Positions 34,968-43,839 of a DNA stretch of 64,000 bases are shown here, one piece after another. Position numbers and translations under genes: made by a program. Source of the stretch: Streptomyces sp. SAT1 (lineage in GTDB: Bacteria; Actinomycetota; Actinomycetes; Streptomycetales; Streptomycetaceae). Within the stretch, counting starts at the first letter, position 1. Every line of letters starts with the position of its first letter. The notes beneath the pieces were generated by a model. It saw only the letters and a list, made by a program, of their open reading frames with translations. It was not told where the DNA came from and ran no database searches. The stretch spans positions 1,874,501 to 1,938,500 of the forward strand of contig NZ_CP015849.1 in the NCBI RefSeq assembly GCF_001654495.1. The letters are read 5' to 3'.

Positions 34968-36245
34968 ATGGGGCGCGCCGTCCGCCGGGTCGGCGCCGAG
35001 TGGGCGCGGGTGTACGGCACCGTACGCGGCCCGCTGCTGGGGCGCGGGCCGCGTGCGGTGCCGATGACGCTGGCCGCCGTCTGCCTGACGGCGCTGCTGT
35101 ACTACGCGCAGCACCGGCCGTGGGGGGACGCCCTGGCGCGGCGCACGGGTGTCGTACGGGCCGACGACCCGCTGTGGCGGGCCCTGCTGCACACCCCGCT
35201 CTCGCTGTGCGTCCCGGCGCCCGACCTGCCGGTGTGGGGCGCGCTGGCGCAGGTCCTGTGCGTGTTCGGCGTCGCCGAGGTCTGCCTCGGCCGGCCGCGC
35301 ATCCTGGCCGTCGCCTACGCCGCCACGCTCACCGGCACGCTGTACGCGCGGCTCGGCCTCGCCCTGGGCCCGCACCGCCCGCTGGGCCTGCCGCCCGCCG
35401 ACGCGCACGTCGTCGACACCGGCCCGTCGGCGGCCGTCGTCGGGCTCGCGGTGTACGTCGGCCTGCGCCACGGCGCGTACCTCACGGCGGGCGCGGTGAC
35501 CGCGGCCATGGCCGCCGAGGCCGCCCTGAAGGACAACCTCGCGGGAAAGGAGCACCTGGCCGCGATCGCGGGCGCGGCCCTGCTGTACGCCGCCCCGGCG
35601 CTCCTGCGCCGCACCCCCCGCCGCCCACCGCCTCGCCCGCCGACGACGGCAGCGGCCGCCTGCGGCACCGCTTCCCGCGCGGGGGCGGAGACGGGGGCAG
35701 GGCCGGGGGCACGGCCGACGGCAGAACCGGGGGCCGGGGCAGGGGCCGAACCGAGGACCGGACCGGAGGTCGGATCGGGGGCCGGGCCAGGGACCGGACC
35801 GGAGGTCAGACCGGGGACCGGGCCAAGGACCGGACCAAGGCTCCGTCCGGCAGCCGGGTCAGGGGCCGAACCGAGAACCGGACCGGAGGCCGGACCCGGG
35901 ACCGGACCGGAGGCCAGACCGAAGGCCAGGCCAGGGACCGGACCGGAAGCCAGGCCAGGTGCCGGGCCCGGGGCCAGACCCGAGGCCAGGCCAGGTGGCG
36001 TCACCGGTCGTGGTCCCGGAGGCCGGGTCGGCTGGGGCGGTGGATCCGGTCGAGCGGGCGGGGCGTGCGACGGGGCGGAGCCAGGGTCTGCGGCCGCGGC
36101 CGCCAAGCCGGGGCCCGGGACGGCGTCTGGGCACGGGCCCGTCATCTGGGTCCGGGCCGGGAAAGGCGCGCGGGACACCGCCGGGGCCTGGGGCAGGCCG
36201 ATGCCCGGAGCGGGCCCGGCGTCCGGCCGCGTCCGTGACACCTGA
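34968..36245 (+). CDS. multi-pass membrane protein with long repetitive Pro/Gly-rich tail
   Basis: 425 residues from ATG 34968 (MGRAVRRVGAEWARV); a GTG 27 bases upstream is possible. Residues 1-225 contain about five to six membrane segments with a rhomboid-like look (hydrophobic helices around residues 35-50, 85-125, 145-205). I see no Ser-His protease pair, so no enzymatic call is made. Residues about 230-425 are low-complexity, built from degenerate GTGPEARPG-type repeats encoded by recurrent GGACCGGAGGCC-like units. The ordered part is probably real; the tail may be a recent extension through repeat DNA. Starts about 100 bases after the MprF-like gene, so probably the same transcript. Confidence 0.75.
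   Translation: MGRAVRRVGAEWARVYGTVRGPLLGRGPRAVPMTLAAVCLTALLYYAQHRPWGDALARRTGVVRADDPLWRALLHTPLSLCVPAPDLPVWGALAQVLCVFGVAEVCLGRPRILAVAYAATLTGTLYARLGLALGPHRPLGLPPADAHVVDTGPSAAVVGLAVYVGLRHGAYLTAGAVTAAMAAEAALKDNLAGKEHLAAIAGAALLYAAPALLRRTPRRPPPRPPTTAAAACGTASRAGAETGAGPGARPTAEPGAGAGAEPRTGPEVGSGAGPGTGPEVRPGTGPRTGPRLRPAAGSGAEPRTGPEAGPGTGPEARPKARPGTGPEARPGAGPGARPEARPGGVTGRGPGGRVGWGGGSGRAGGACDGAEPGSAAAAAKPGPGTASGHGPVIWVRAGKGARDTAGAWGRPMPGAGPASGRVRDT
35690..36010. repeat. degenerate short-unit repeat tract
   Basis: About 320 bases consist of imperfect repeats of units such as GGACCGGAGGCC, GGGACCGG and GGGGCCGG. They give Gly/Pro/Arg/Ala repeats in the plus-strand gene and an open frame on the opposite strand as well. 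Typical of slippage-derived DNA. Confidence 0.75.
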
Positions 36246-36521
36246 CCCGGCGCCGCACCACGCGCGGCAGACGCCGGGCTCCGAGTCCCTGGCCAGGACG
36301 CGTCCAGGCCAAAGCGCCCGAGCCGGACCGGCACCCAAACCGGGCCGCCTGCCCGAGCCGGGCCCACCCTGCCCTCAGCCCGCGCCCGGTCGCGGTTCCG
36401 CGGTCCCGGCCGGAACTCCCGCCCGAACCAGGCCGTACCCGCGCCGGACCACGCCAGAACCAGGCCACCCGAACCAGGCCCCCGCCGCACCGCTCGCGCC
36501 ACGTCCCACCCAGGACCGGCC
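36246..36521. other. spacer between convergent genes
   Basis: About 276 bases of C-rich DNA with no recognised gene; open frames in several phases are compositional. Confidence 0.4.
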
Positions 36522-37460
36522 TCAGCTCCGCGCCGCACCCCCACCCGAATCTCCCGGATCTCGGCCCTTCCCCCAGCCTCGTCCCTCCCCCGGGCCTGTT
36601 CCCGGCTCCGCGCCCCGGCCGGGAGCTCCGCCCGGTTCCGGGCCCGAGGCGGGGCCCGTCTCCGGGGTGGGTCGCGGTTCTGTCAATGGGGGCGGGGCCG
36701 CCGTCGGGAGGGCGGGCGAGGGCGTGGTCGGTTTGCCGGCGATCCAGTCCTGGAAGGCGCGGCGGGGTGCCGTCCAGCGGCGGTCGTGGCGGTGGGCGCG
36801 GAGGGCGGCACGGGCGCGGGCGCGCGGGCGGTGGCGGTAGAGGTGCCGGGCCCAGTAGGAGCCGGGCCGGGCCAGCCGGACGGCGCCGACCAGGGCGACG
36901 AAGGGCACGATCACGCCGAAGACCGCCAGGCGCAGCTTGCCCTTGCCGAGCGCCACCAGGGAGAGGAGGAAGTTCGCGGCCACGCCCGCGATGACCGTCC
37001 CGCGGTCCTGGAGCTCACCGGGGGTGACGTCGTTGACGCCGAACGGGGAGAACCCGGCGAGGACCAGTCCGACCAGGGCCGCGGTGAGGACGACCACCTC
37101 GACGCTCTTGCGGCCCTCCTCGGTCCAGTAGACGTCGTCCAGGTGCAGCAGGAGCGCGAACTCGTCCAGGACGAGACCCACGCCCGTACCGAAGATCACC
37201 GCGAACACCGAGGCGCCCACGCCGTGCCTGCTGCTGGTGGCGATCGCGCCGAAGCCGCCCAGGACGGCGAGGACCACTCCGGGGACGACGTGGTGGATGT
37301 GCAGCCCGCCCGCCTTGACGTTCCCGAAGGGGCCGCGGCCGGCCCGGATGAGACGGGTGATGACGCGGGTGATCAGGAAGGTGGCGACGAACGCGCCCAG
37401 GGCCAGGAGCAGGGGCAGTTTGCCGGGTTCGACGATGTTGCGGTACAGCCAGTGCCCCAT
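36522..37460 (-). CDS. integral membrane protein with HHVVPG motif
   Basis: 312 residues from ATG 37460 (MGHWLYRNIVEPGKL). About six membrane helices lie between residues 15 and 215. A conserved-looking GLHIHHVVPGVVLAVLGG segment and acidic LDEFALLLHLDDVYW segment sit at membrane boundaries and could bind metal, but no enzyme family was recognised. The tail (about 250-312) is Pro/Gly-rich and repetitive. Actinobacterial homologues are likely. It is divergent from cobS, with 79 bases between, so the two promoters are close together. Confidence 0.82.
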   Translation of the reverse strand: MGHWLYRNIVEPGKLPLLLALGAFVATFLITRVITRLIRAGRGPFGNVKAGGLHIHHVVPGVVLAVLGGFGAIATSSRHGVGASVFAVIFGTGVGLVLDEFALLLHLDDVYWTEEGRKSVEVVVLTAALVGLVLAGFSPFGVNDVTPGELQDRGTVIAGVAANFLLSLVALGKGKLRLAVFGVIVPFVALVGAVRLARPGSYWARHLYRHRPRARARAALRAHRHDRRWTAPRRAFQDWIAGKPTTPSPALPTAAPPPLTEPRPTPETGPASGPEPGGAPGRGAEPGTGPGEGRGWGKGRDPGDSGGGAARS

Positions 37461-37527
37461 GGACAGCAGTCTGCCCCGTCCGCCGGGCGGTCGCCCGCCC
37501 ACCGGCCCGCCGCGTACGCCCCTCCCG

Positions 37528-37533
37528 TAGTCT
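37528..37533 (+). promoter_or_regulatory. -10-like element, probable leaderless start of cobS
   Basis: TAGTCT ends 6 bases before the GTG of cobS and there is no Shine-Dalgarno sequence. Confidence 0.5.
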
Positions 37534-37539
37534 GCCCGC

Positions 37540-38397
37540 GTGTCCGACCCCTCGTCCCCCTCGTCCCCGTCGTCCCCCTCGTCCCCGTCGCCCGCTCCCT
37601 CCTCCCCGTCCTCTCCCCCGCCGGGCTCGTGGACGCACGGGCCGCGGTTCGCCTTCGGCACGCTGACCGTGCTGCCGGTCCGGGTGCACCGCTGGGACCG
37701 GGGGGCGGCGCGCGGGGGGATGCTGTGCGCTCCGGTCGCGGGGCTCGTGGTGGGCGTGGCCGCGGCGGGCGCCGGTCTGCTGCTGCACCTGCTCGGGGCC
37801 GCCCCGCTGCTCGCGGCCGTCGCCACCGCCGCCGTGCCCGCCGTCCTGACCCGCGGTCTGCATCTGGACGGGCTCGCGGACACCGCCGACGGACTGGGCA
37901 GCGGCAAGCCCGCCGCGGACGCGCTGCGCATCATGAAGCAGTCGGACATCGGCCCCTTCGGCGTGATCACGCTGCTGTTCGTGCTGCTCGCCCAGGTGGC
38001 CGCCCTCACCCAGGCGTACTCCGGCTCATGGGCGCGCGGCGCCCTCGCGGCCGTCGTCTCCGCGGCCGCCGCCCGGCTGGCGCTGACCCTGGCCGCGCGC
38101 ACCGGGGTGCCCGCCGCCCGGCCCGAGGGGCTGGGCGCGGCCGTCGCCGGGGTGGTGCCGGTGCCCGCCGCGCTGGCCGTGGCGCTCGCCGTCACACTGG
38201 CGGCGGGCGCGGCGGGCGCGGTCCTCGGCACGGGCACCGCCTGGCGCGCGGCCGGTGCGGTGCTCGCCGCGCTGTGCGCGGCGGAGCTGCTGCTGCGGCA
38301 CTGCACGCGCCGTTTCGGCGGAGTGACCGGCGACGTCTTCGGCGGTCTCGCCGAGACGGCGGCGACCTGCGCGCTGCTCGTCGTGTCACTGGGCTGA
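37540..38397 (+). CDS. cobS: adenosylcobinamide-GDP ribazoletransferase (cobalamin synthase) CobS
   Basis: 285 residues. Joins adenosylcobinamide-GDP and alpha-ribazole (phosphate), the last step in building the nucleotide loop, in the cytoplasmic membrane. Identified by RFAFGTLTVLPV, LTRGLHLDGLADTADGLGSG, ALRIMKQSDIGPFGV and the C-terminal FGGVTGDVFGGLAETA, with multiple hydrophobic helices. Residues 1-30 are a Ser/Pro repeat tract (SSPSSPSSPS) not found in typical homologues. GTG start with a leaderless-looking TAGTCT. CobU and CobT are encoded upstream in this window. Confidence 0.95.
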   Translation: MSDPSSPSSPSSPSSPSPAPSSPSSPPPGSWTHGPRFAFGTLTVLPVRVHRWDRGAARGGMLCAPVAGLVVGVAAAGAGLLLHLLGAAPLLAAVATAAVPAVLTRGLHLDGLADTADGLGSGKPAADALRIMKQSDIGPFGVITLLFVLLAQVAALTQAYSGSWARGALAAVVSAAAARLALTLAARTGVPAARPEGLGAAVAGVVPVPAALAVALAVTLAAGAAGAVLGTGTAWRAAGAVLAALCAAELLLRHCTRRFGGVTGDVFGGLAETAATCALLVVSLG

Positions 38398-38489
38398 AAC
38401 GATTCCCGCCGGACCCTTCGGCCGCCCGCCCCCCGCTCGCTAGTCTGAACGGCGGAACAGACAACGGGTGACGGGATCGGGGGACGTCT

Positions 38490-39407
38490 GTGCCGAAGCT
38501 GCGCCGTGTCATGGCCTGGTTGATCGACTTCGCGCTGGTGGTCGCGGCGGCCTCCGCGCTCGCCGTGCTCACCTTCCACCGGATCGCCGCCCTGGTCACC
38601 GACGTGCCCGAGCTGGCCACCCGCGGCGGCCTTGATCTGCTCGGCTCGCGCGGTGACGTCGTCGGCAGCTCCGAGCACCTGGGCCTCTCGCTGTGGAACA
38701 AGGCCGTGCTGTACGTGGAGCAGGGCTTCGCGCTGCTGGTGCTCGCCACCTTCCTCTACCAGTGGGCCTGCCTGGCCCTGGCCGGGCGCACGGCGGGCAA
38801 GGCGCTGCTCGGGCTGAAGGTCGCCCCGCTCTCGCCGCTGTCCCGGCGGGGCCGCTCGGCCGCGGTCCGGGCCGCCGTCACCACCGCGGCCGACGTCGCC
38901 GTCTACGCGGTGGCCTGCGTGCTGCTGATCGAGGGGCACTTCCTGCTGTCGGTGCTGGTGTGGGCGGTGGCCGTGCTGCTCTTCCTGGTCAACGCGCTGC
39001 CGGTGCTGTTCCGCGGTCGGCGCTCGCTCGCCGACCGGCTGGCGCGGACCTCGGTCACCGGGCTGTGGCTGGGCGCCCCCGGCGCGCCGCTCCGCACGGC
39101 AGCGGACCTCGCCACCGCGCCGGACGCACCGGTCGGCCCGGCGTTCCCGCCGCCCGCGGACCCGGGGTACCCGCCGGCCGCGGACCCGGGGTACCCGCCG
39201 GTCGCCGCGCCGGGCTTCCCCGCGCCCGGCGGCGGGCAGGGGCTCCCCCGGCCGGGCGGCGGTCCCGGCTTTCCGCCGCCCGCCGCGCCGGGGTTCCCGC
39301 CGCCCGGCGGCGGCCCGGGGTTCCCTCCCCCGCCCGGCCCGGGGTTCCCCGCGTCGGGCACGGGGTTCAGCACGCCCGGCGCCACGCCCCCAGCTCGTAC
39401 TTCTTGA
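38490..39407 (+). CDS. RDD-family membrane protein with Pro/Gly-rich C-terminal repeat tail
   Basis: 305 residues. GTG start (MPKLRRVMAWLIDFALV) with the RDD-type sequence at the first helix; further helices are near residues 80-100, 130-165. SLADRLARTSV fits the end of an RDD domain (about residues 180-190). From about residue 195 the protein is a disordered tail of repeats: PGYPPAADPGYPPVAAPGF and GGGPGFPPP units. Its last 41 bases overlap the 3' end of the convergent GH114 gene. Family function is generally unknown; some members act as transporters. Confidence 0.85.
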   Translation: MPKLRRVMAWLIDFALVVAAASALAVLTFHRIAALVTDVPELATRGGLDLLGSRGDVVGSSEHLGLSLWNKAVLYVEQGFALLVLATFLYQWACLALAGRTAGKALLGLKVAPLSPLSRRGRSAAVRAAVTTAADVAVYAVACVLLIEGHFLLSVLVWAVAVLLFLVNALPVLFRGRRSLADRLARTSVTGLWLGAPGAPLRTAADLATAPDAPVGPAFPPPADPGYPPAADPGYPPVAAPGFPAPGGGQGLPRPGGGPGFPPPAAPGFPPPGGGPGFPPPPGPGFPASGTGFSTPGATPPARTS

Positions 39408-40278
39408 GCAGGGAGCTCAGTTCCAGCTCGCGGGACTCCGCGCAGAAGCGGCCGGTGGGCAGTTCGTACTCGGTGTGGAAGACCGCCTTGCCGGCCGCGA
39501 CGAACGGCTTGAGCCGGGCGCACTCGCCGTACTGTGCGCACTGTTCGTTGACCGCGAAGTCGAAGTCGCCCACCAGCTCGGGGATCTGGTCCAGGTCGTT
39601 CTTCAGGCCGACCGACATGCCGCGCGCGTGGGCGAGGGAGGCGACGAGGCGGTTGTAGCGGAGCTGGTCGGCGGCGGTGAGCGGGAATCCGGTGCGGTTC
39701 TTGTAGCCGTCCATGTTGTCCGGCTCCACCGCGTCGAAGCCCTTGTCGCGGCACATGTCGAGGCGGGCCGCCAGCAGGGGCTGAAGGACGACGGTGCGGC
39801 GGATGTCGAACCAGCGCTCGCCCTTCCAGCCGTTGCCCTCGCCGAGCACCGAGGCGGGGAAGCGGGCGGCGTCGGGCCGGAAGTCCTCCCAGGCGCCGGT
39901 GGAGACGTAGCAGATGACCTTGCGGCCCGCGCGGTGCAGTGCGGCGACCGTCTCCTTCGAGTGGTCGAAGCCGTCGATGTCGTAGACCGCCGCGTCCACC
40001 GAGGTGTCGAGCCGGCCGCTGAGCTGCCACTGCCAACTGGTGCCCGGCCGGGGGCGCCAGCGGTCCGCCGGGGACGCGGTGGCCTTCCCGGCACGCGCCT
40101 TGCCCCCACCGCCCCCACCGCCGTCGCCGTCGTCGCGCGTGCCGCTCCCGCATCCGGCGAGCAGCAGGAGGAGGAGCGCGACGAGGGCGGCCGGGCGGGC
40201 CGCGGACCGGAATCCGGGGGGAGCGGCGGGACGGCGGGCAGGACGGGTGGTGGGGTGATCCGTGGGGGTGTGCACCAT
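39367..40278 (-). CDS. GH114-type endo-alpha-1,4-polygalactosaminidase lipoprotein
   Basis: 303 residues from ATG 40278. N-terminal signal with lipobox LAGC (Cys43), so it is predicted to be anchored outside the membrane. The remainder matches the GH114/TIM-barrel family: RPRPGTSWQWQLSGRLD, YDIDGFDHS, VICYVSTGAWEDFRPD, RWFDIRR, GFDAVEPDNMDGYKNRTGFPL, GLKNDLDQIPELV and CAQYGECARLKPF. The acidic residues in YDIDGFD and EPDNMD are the likely catalytic pair. The family cleaves galactosaminoglycan-type polysaccharide, although substrates of Streptomyces members are little known. The convergent RDD gene overlaps its 3' end by 41 bases. Confidence 0.88.
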   Translation of the reverse strand: MVHTPTDHPTTRPARRPAAPPGFRSAARPAALVALLLLLLAGCGSGTRDDGDGGGGGGGKARAGKATASPADRWRPRPGTSWQWQLSGRLDTSVDAAVYDIDGFDHSKETVAALHRAGRKVICYVSTGAWEDFRPDAARFPASVLGEGNGWKGERWFDIRRTVVLQPLLAARLDMCRDKGFDAVEPDNMDGYKNRTGFPLTAADQLRYNRLVASLAHARGMSVGLKNDLDQIPELVGDFDFAVNEQCAQYGECARLKPFVAAGKAVFHTEYELPTGRFCAESRELELSSLLKKYELGAWRRAC

Positions 40279-40585
40279 TCGATCATCGCCGATGCCCCAC
40301 CGCACCCCGCCGCCAGGGCAGTTGGCTTCCCGGCGGCGTCCCGCGCACGCATGGTGCGGCGGCGCGCGGGGCATCCGGTGACGGCCGTGCCGCCGCCGGG
40401 TGAAGACCACGCGACGGACCGGCGCGCGGACGCGCGTAGGCTCGTGCCGGGTGATTGCCTGCCCGGGTGCAGACCGCACCGCAGATGGAGTCGGGTCCGA
40501 CAGGGCCTGAGGTCGGTCGTCGGGCCCGGTCGACCCACCCGTATTCGGCCAACCACCTTTCACAGGGAAGCGAGAAATCACCACC
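40279..40585. other. intergenic region upstream of pepA
   Basis: No gene. It should contain the divergent promoters of the GH114 gene and pepA. TAGGCT at 40437-40442 is a possible -10 for pepA, and AGGGAAG is a possible Shine-Dalgarno sequence at about 40564-40570. No strong operator was recognised. Confidence 0.35.
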
Positions 40586-42121
40586 GTGACTGCTCTCACT
40601 CTCAGCACCGCCGCGGCGCCCGGCCTGCGCGCCGACGCGATCGTCGTCGGTGTCGCCAAGGGCACATCCAGGTCCGGGGCCCTGGTCCTCGCACCGGGTG
40701 CCGAGGCCGTCGACGCGGCCTACGACGGCAAGCTCGCCGCCGTCCTGGAGACCCTCGGCGCCTCCGGGGCCGAGGGCGAGGTCACGAAGCTGCCCGCGCC
40801 GTCCGGCTTCAAGGCCCCGCTCGTCCTCGCGGTGGGCCTGGGCGCCGCGCCCGAGAAGGACGCCGGGTTCGACCCCGAGGCGCTGCGCCGGGCCGCCGGT
40901 GTGGCCGCCCGCGCCCTCACCGGCGCGAAGAAGGCCGCGTTCGCGCTGCCGCTCGCGGACGCCGCCGACGCCGGCGCGGTCGCCGAGGGCGCGCTGCTGG
41001 GCGCGTACTCCTTCGACACGTACAAGGAGGAGGGCAAGGACGCCAAGGACCGCGGCGGCAAGGCGCCGCTGGCCGACGCCGTGCTGCTCGGCGGCAAGCC
41101 CCGCGACAAGGCGTTCAAGGCGGCGATCGAGCGCGCCACCGCCCTCGCCGAGGAGCTGAACCGCGCCCGCGACCTCATCAACACCCCGCCCAACGACCTG
41201 AACCCGGCCTCGTTCGCCGCCGTCGCGCAGGACGCGGCCAAGGCGCACGGTCTGAAGATCCAGGTGCTGGACGAGAAGGCGCTCGCCAAGGGCGGCTACG
41301 GCGGCATCCTGGGCGTCGGCGCCGGTTCGGCGGCCGGGCCGCGCCTGGTCAAGCTGTCGTACACCAGCTCGAAGGCGAAGAAGCACCTGGCGCTCGTCGG
41401 CAAGGGCATCACCTACGACTCGGGCGGCATCTCGCTCAAGCCGGCCGGTCACAACGAGACGATGAAGTGCGACATGGCCGGTGCCGCCGCGGTCTTCGCC
41501 GCCGTCGTCACCGCCGCCCGGCTGGGCCTGGAGGTCAACGTGACCGGCTGGCTGGCGCTGGCCGAGAACATGCCCTCCGGCTCCGCCACCCGCCCCGGTG
41601 ACGTGCTGCGCATGTTCAGCGGCAAGACGGTGGAGGTGCTCAACACCGACGCCGAGGGCCGGCTGGTGCTCGCGGACGCGCTGTGGGCCGCCTCGCAGGA
41701 GAAGCCGGACGCGATCGTGGACGTCGCGACGCTGACCGGCGCGATGGTGCTGGCGCTCGGCAACCGCACCTTCGGGATCATGGCGAACGACGACGCGTTC
41801 CGCTCCGCGATCCACGAGGCCGCCGAGGAGGTCGGCGAGGAGGCGTGGCCGATGCCGCTGCCCGAGCACCTGCGCAAGGGCATGGACTCCCCGACCGCCG
41901 ACATCGCCAACATGGGCGAGCGGATGGGCGGCGGCCTGGTCGCCGGTCTGTTCCTGCGCGAGTTCATCGGCGAGGGCATCACCTGGGCGCACCTGGACAT
42001 CGCCGGTCCGGCCTTCAACGAGCAGGGCCCCTTCGGCTACACCCCCAAGGGCGGCACGGGCAGCGCGGTGCGCACCCTGGTCCGGCTGGCCGAGCTGACG
42101 GCCGCGGGCGACCTGGGCTGA
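40586..42121 (+). CDS. pepA: leucyl aminopeptidase PepA (M17)
   Basis: 511 residues. GTG start. The C-terminal M17 catalytic domain shows the two-metal site and signature: VGKGITYDSGGISLKP, MKCDMAGAAAVFA, NMPSGSATRPGDVLRMFSGKTVEVLNTDAEGRLVLADAL (the family NTDAEGRL signature) and ITWAHLDIAGPAF. The N-terminal macro-like domain spans about 1-170. Cytoplasmic hexameric peptidase releasing N-terminal residues. Ends at a strong hairpin. Not obviously operonic with lpdA, from which it is separated by about 270 bases. Confidence 0.96.
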   Translation: MTALTLSTAAAPGLRADAIVVGVAKGTSRSGALVLAPGAEAVDAAYDGKLAAVLETLGASGAEGEVTKLPAPSGFKAPLVLAVGLGAAPEKDAGFDPEALRRAAGVAARALTGAKKAAFALPLADAADAGAVAEGALLGAYSFDTYKEEGKDAKDRGGKAPLADAVLLGGKPRDKAFKAAIERATALAEELNRARDLINTPPNDLNPASFAAVAQDAAKAHGLKIQVLDEKALAKGGYGGILGVGAGSAAGPRLVKLSYTSSKAKKHLALVGKGITYDSGGISLKPAGHNETMKCDMAGAAAVFAAVVTAARLGLEVNVTGWLALAENMPSGSATRPGDVLRMFSGKTVEVLNTDAEGRLVLADALWAASQEKPDAIVDVATLTGAMVLALGNRTFGIMANDDAFRSAIHEAAEEVGEEAWPMPLPEHLRKGMDSPTADIANMGERMGGGLVAGLFLREFIGEGITWAHLDIAGPAFNEQGPFGYTPKGGTGSAVRTLVRLAELTAAGDLG

Positions 42122-42136
42122 GGCCCGCTCCCGCAC

Positions 42137-42177
42137 CGCGGCGGCCCCGGGTGCCCGGCGCACCCGGGGCCGCCGCG
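42137..42177. terminator. pepA terminator
   Basis: Perfect 18-bp stem (arms 42137-42154 and 42160-42177, CGCGGCGGCCCCGGGTGC and complement) with a 5-base loop just after the pepA stop. Confidence 0.8.
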
Positions 42178-42389
42178 TCCGGCGCGCGGCGCGCCCCCGT
42201 GTCCCGGCGCGTGTGGCGGGTGGTATGTCTCACACCCCGGCCCCGCGTCTCGTTCACCCCCGACAAGTGCGAAGATGGGCGTCGGCAGGACAGGGCCCCC
42301 ACCCAAAGGGCCGAAGAACGAGCGGCCGGACACAAGCCGCCCGCCGGTCACCGACGACCGGCACGGCGCACATGCATGGAGGACGTGAC

Positions 42390-43778
42390 GTGGCGAACGA
42401 CGCCAGCACCGTTTTCGACCTAGTGATCCTCGGCGGTGGCAGCGGCGGTTACGCCGCGGCCCTGCGCGGGGCGCAGCTGGGCCTGGACGTCGCCCTGATC
42501 GAGAAGGACAAGGTCGGCGGTACCTGCCTGCACAAGGGGTGCATCCCCACCAAGGCCCTGCTGCACGCGGGCGAGATCGCCGACCAGGCCCGCGAGAGCG
42601 AGCAGTTCGGTGTCAAGGCCACCTTCGAGGGCATCGACGTCCCGGCCGTCCAGAAGTACAAGGACGAGGTCATCTCGGGCCTGTACAAGGGGCTCCAGGG
42701 GCTGATCGCCTCCCGCAAGGTGACGTACATCGAGGGTGAGGGCCGGCTGTCCTCCCCGACCTCCGTCGATGTCAACGGCCAGCGGATCCAGGGCCGCCAC
42801 GTCCTCCTGGCGACCGGTTCCGTGCCGAAGTCCCTGCCCGGCCTGACCATCGACGGCAACCGCGTCATCTCCTCCGACCACGCCCTCGTGCTGGACCGGG
42901 TGCCGAAGTCCGCGATCATCCTCGGCGGCGGTGTCATCGGCGTCGAGTTCGCCTCCGCGTGGAAGTCCTTCGGCACCGACGTCACCATCGTCGAGGGGCT
43001 CAAGCACCTCGTCCCGGTCGAGGACGAGAACAGCTCCAAGCTGCTGGAGCGCGCCTTCCGCAAGCGGGGCATCAAGTTCAACCTGGGCACCTTCTTCGAG
43101 AAGGCCGAGTACACCCAGGACGGCGTCAAGGTCACCCTCGCCGACGGCAAGGAGTTCGAGGCCGAGGTCCTGCTCGTCGCCATCGGCCGCGGCCCGGTCT
43201 CCCAGGGCCTGGGCTACGAGGAGGCCGGGGTCGCCATGGACCGCGGCTACGTCCTGGTCGACGAGTACATGCGCACCAACGTCCCGACCGTCTCGGCCGT
43301 CGGCGACCTGGTCCCCACCCTCCAGCTCGCGCACGTCGGCTTCGCCGAGGGCATCCTGGTGGCGGAGCGTCTGGCCGGTCTGAAGACCGTCCCGATCGAC
43401 TACGACGGTGTCCCCCGGGTCACGTACTGCCACCCGGAGGTCGCCTCCGTCGGCATCACCGAGGCCAAGGCCAAGGAGATCCACGGCGCGGACAAGGTCG
43501 TCGCCCTGAAGTACAACCTGGCGGGCAACGGAAAGAGCAAGATCCTCAAGACCGCGGGCGAGATCAAGCTCGTCCAGGTCAAGGACGGTGCCGTGGTCGG
43601 CGTCCACATGGTCGGCGACCGCATGGGCGAGCAGGTCGGCGAAGCGCAGCTGATCTACAACTGGGAGGCGCTGCCGGCCGAGGTCGCGCAGCTCATCCAC
43701 GCCCACCCGACGCAGAACGAGGCGCTCGGCGAGGCCCACCTGGCCCTGGCCGGCAAGCCCCTCCACTCCCACGACTGA
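42390..43778 (+). CDS. lpdA: dihydrolipoyl dehydrogenase (E3)
   Basis: 462 residues from GTG 42390 (MANDASTVFDLVILGGGSGGY), set by GGAGG at 42378-42382. FAD-binding GGGSGG, redox-active disulfide Cys46/Cys51 in GGTCLHKGCIPTKA, a second NAD-binding GGGVIGVEFASAW, AVGDLVPTLQLAHVGFAEG for FAD, and the catalytic His-Glu dyad in HAHPTQNEALGEAH. Re-oxidises dihydrolipoyl groups of the E2 in pyruvate and 2-oxoglutarate dehydrogenase complexes. The E2 gene follows 61 bases downstream in the same direction and aceE lies 3 kb on, so one complex is encoded here. Confidence 0.96.
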   Translation: MANDASTVFDLVILGGGSGGYAAALRGAQLGLDVALIEKDKVGGTCLHKGCIPTKALLHAGEIADQARESEQFGVKATFEGIDVPAVQKYKDEVISGLYKGLQGLIASRKVTYIEGEGRLSSPTSVDVNGQRIQGRHVLLATGSVPKSLPGLTIDGNRVISSDHALVLDRVPKSAIILGGGVIGVEFASAWKSFGTDVTIVEGLKHLVPVEDENSSKLLERAFRKRGIKFNLGTFFEKAEYTQDGVKVTLADGKEFEAEVLLVAIGRGPVSQGLGYEEAGVAMDRGYVLVDEYMRTNVPTVSAVGDLVPTLQLAHVGFAEGILVAERLAGLKTVPIDYDGVPRVTYCHPEVASVGITEAKAKEIHGADKVVALKYNLAGNGKSKILKTAGEIKLVQVKDGAVVGVHMVGDRMGEQVGEAQLIYNWEALPAEVAQLIHAHPTQNEALGEAHLALAGKPLHSHD

Positions 43779-43839
43779 GCCTTCGGTCAACGGGCGCGAC
43801 GACACAGACTTCCGTACTTCGTAAGGAGCAACCGAAACC

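Noticed and set aside
35315..36544. A 409-codon minus-strand frame over the repeat tract
   Set aside because: Made of the same degenerate repeats in reverse; no conserved part, unlike the plus-strand frame, which has membrane helices.
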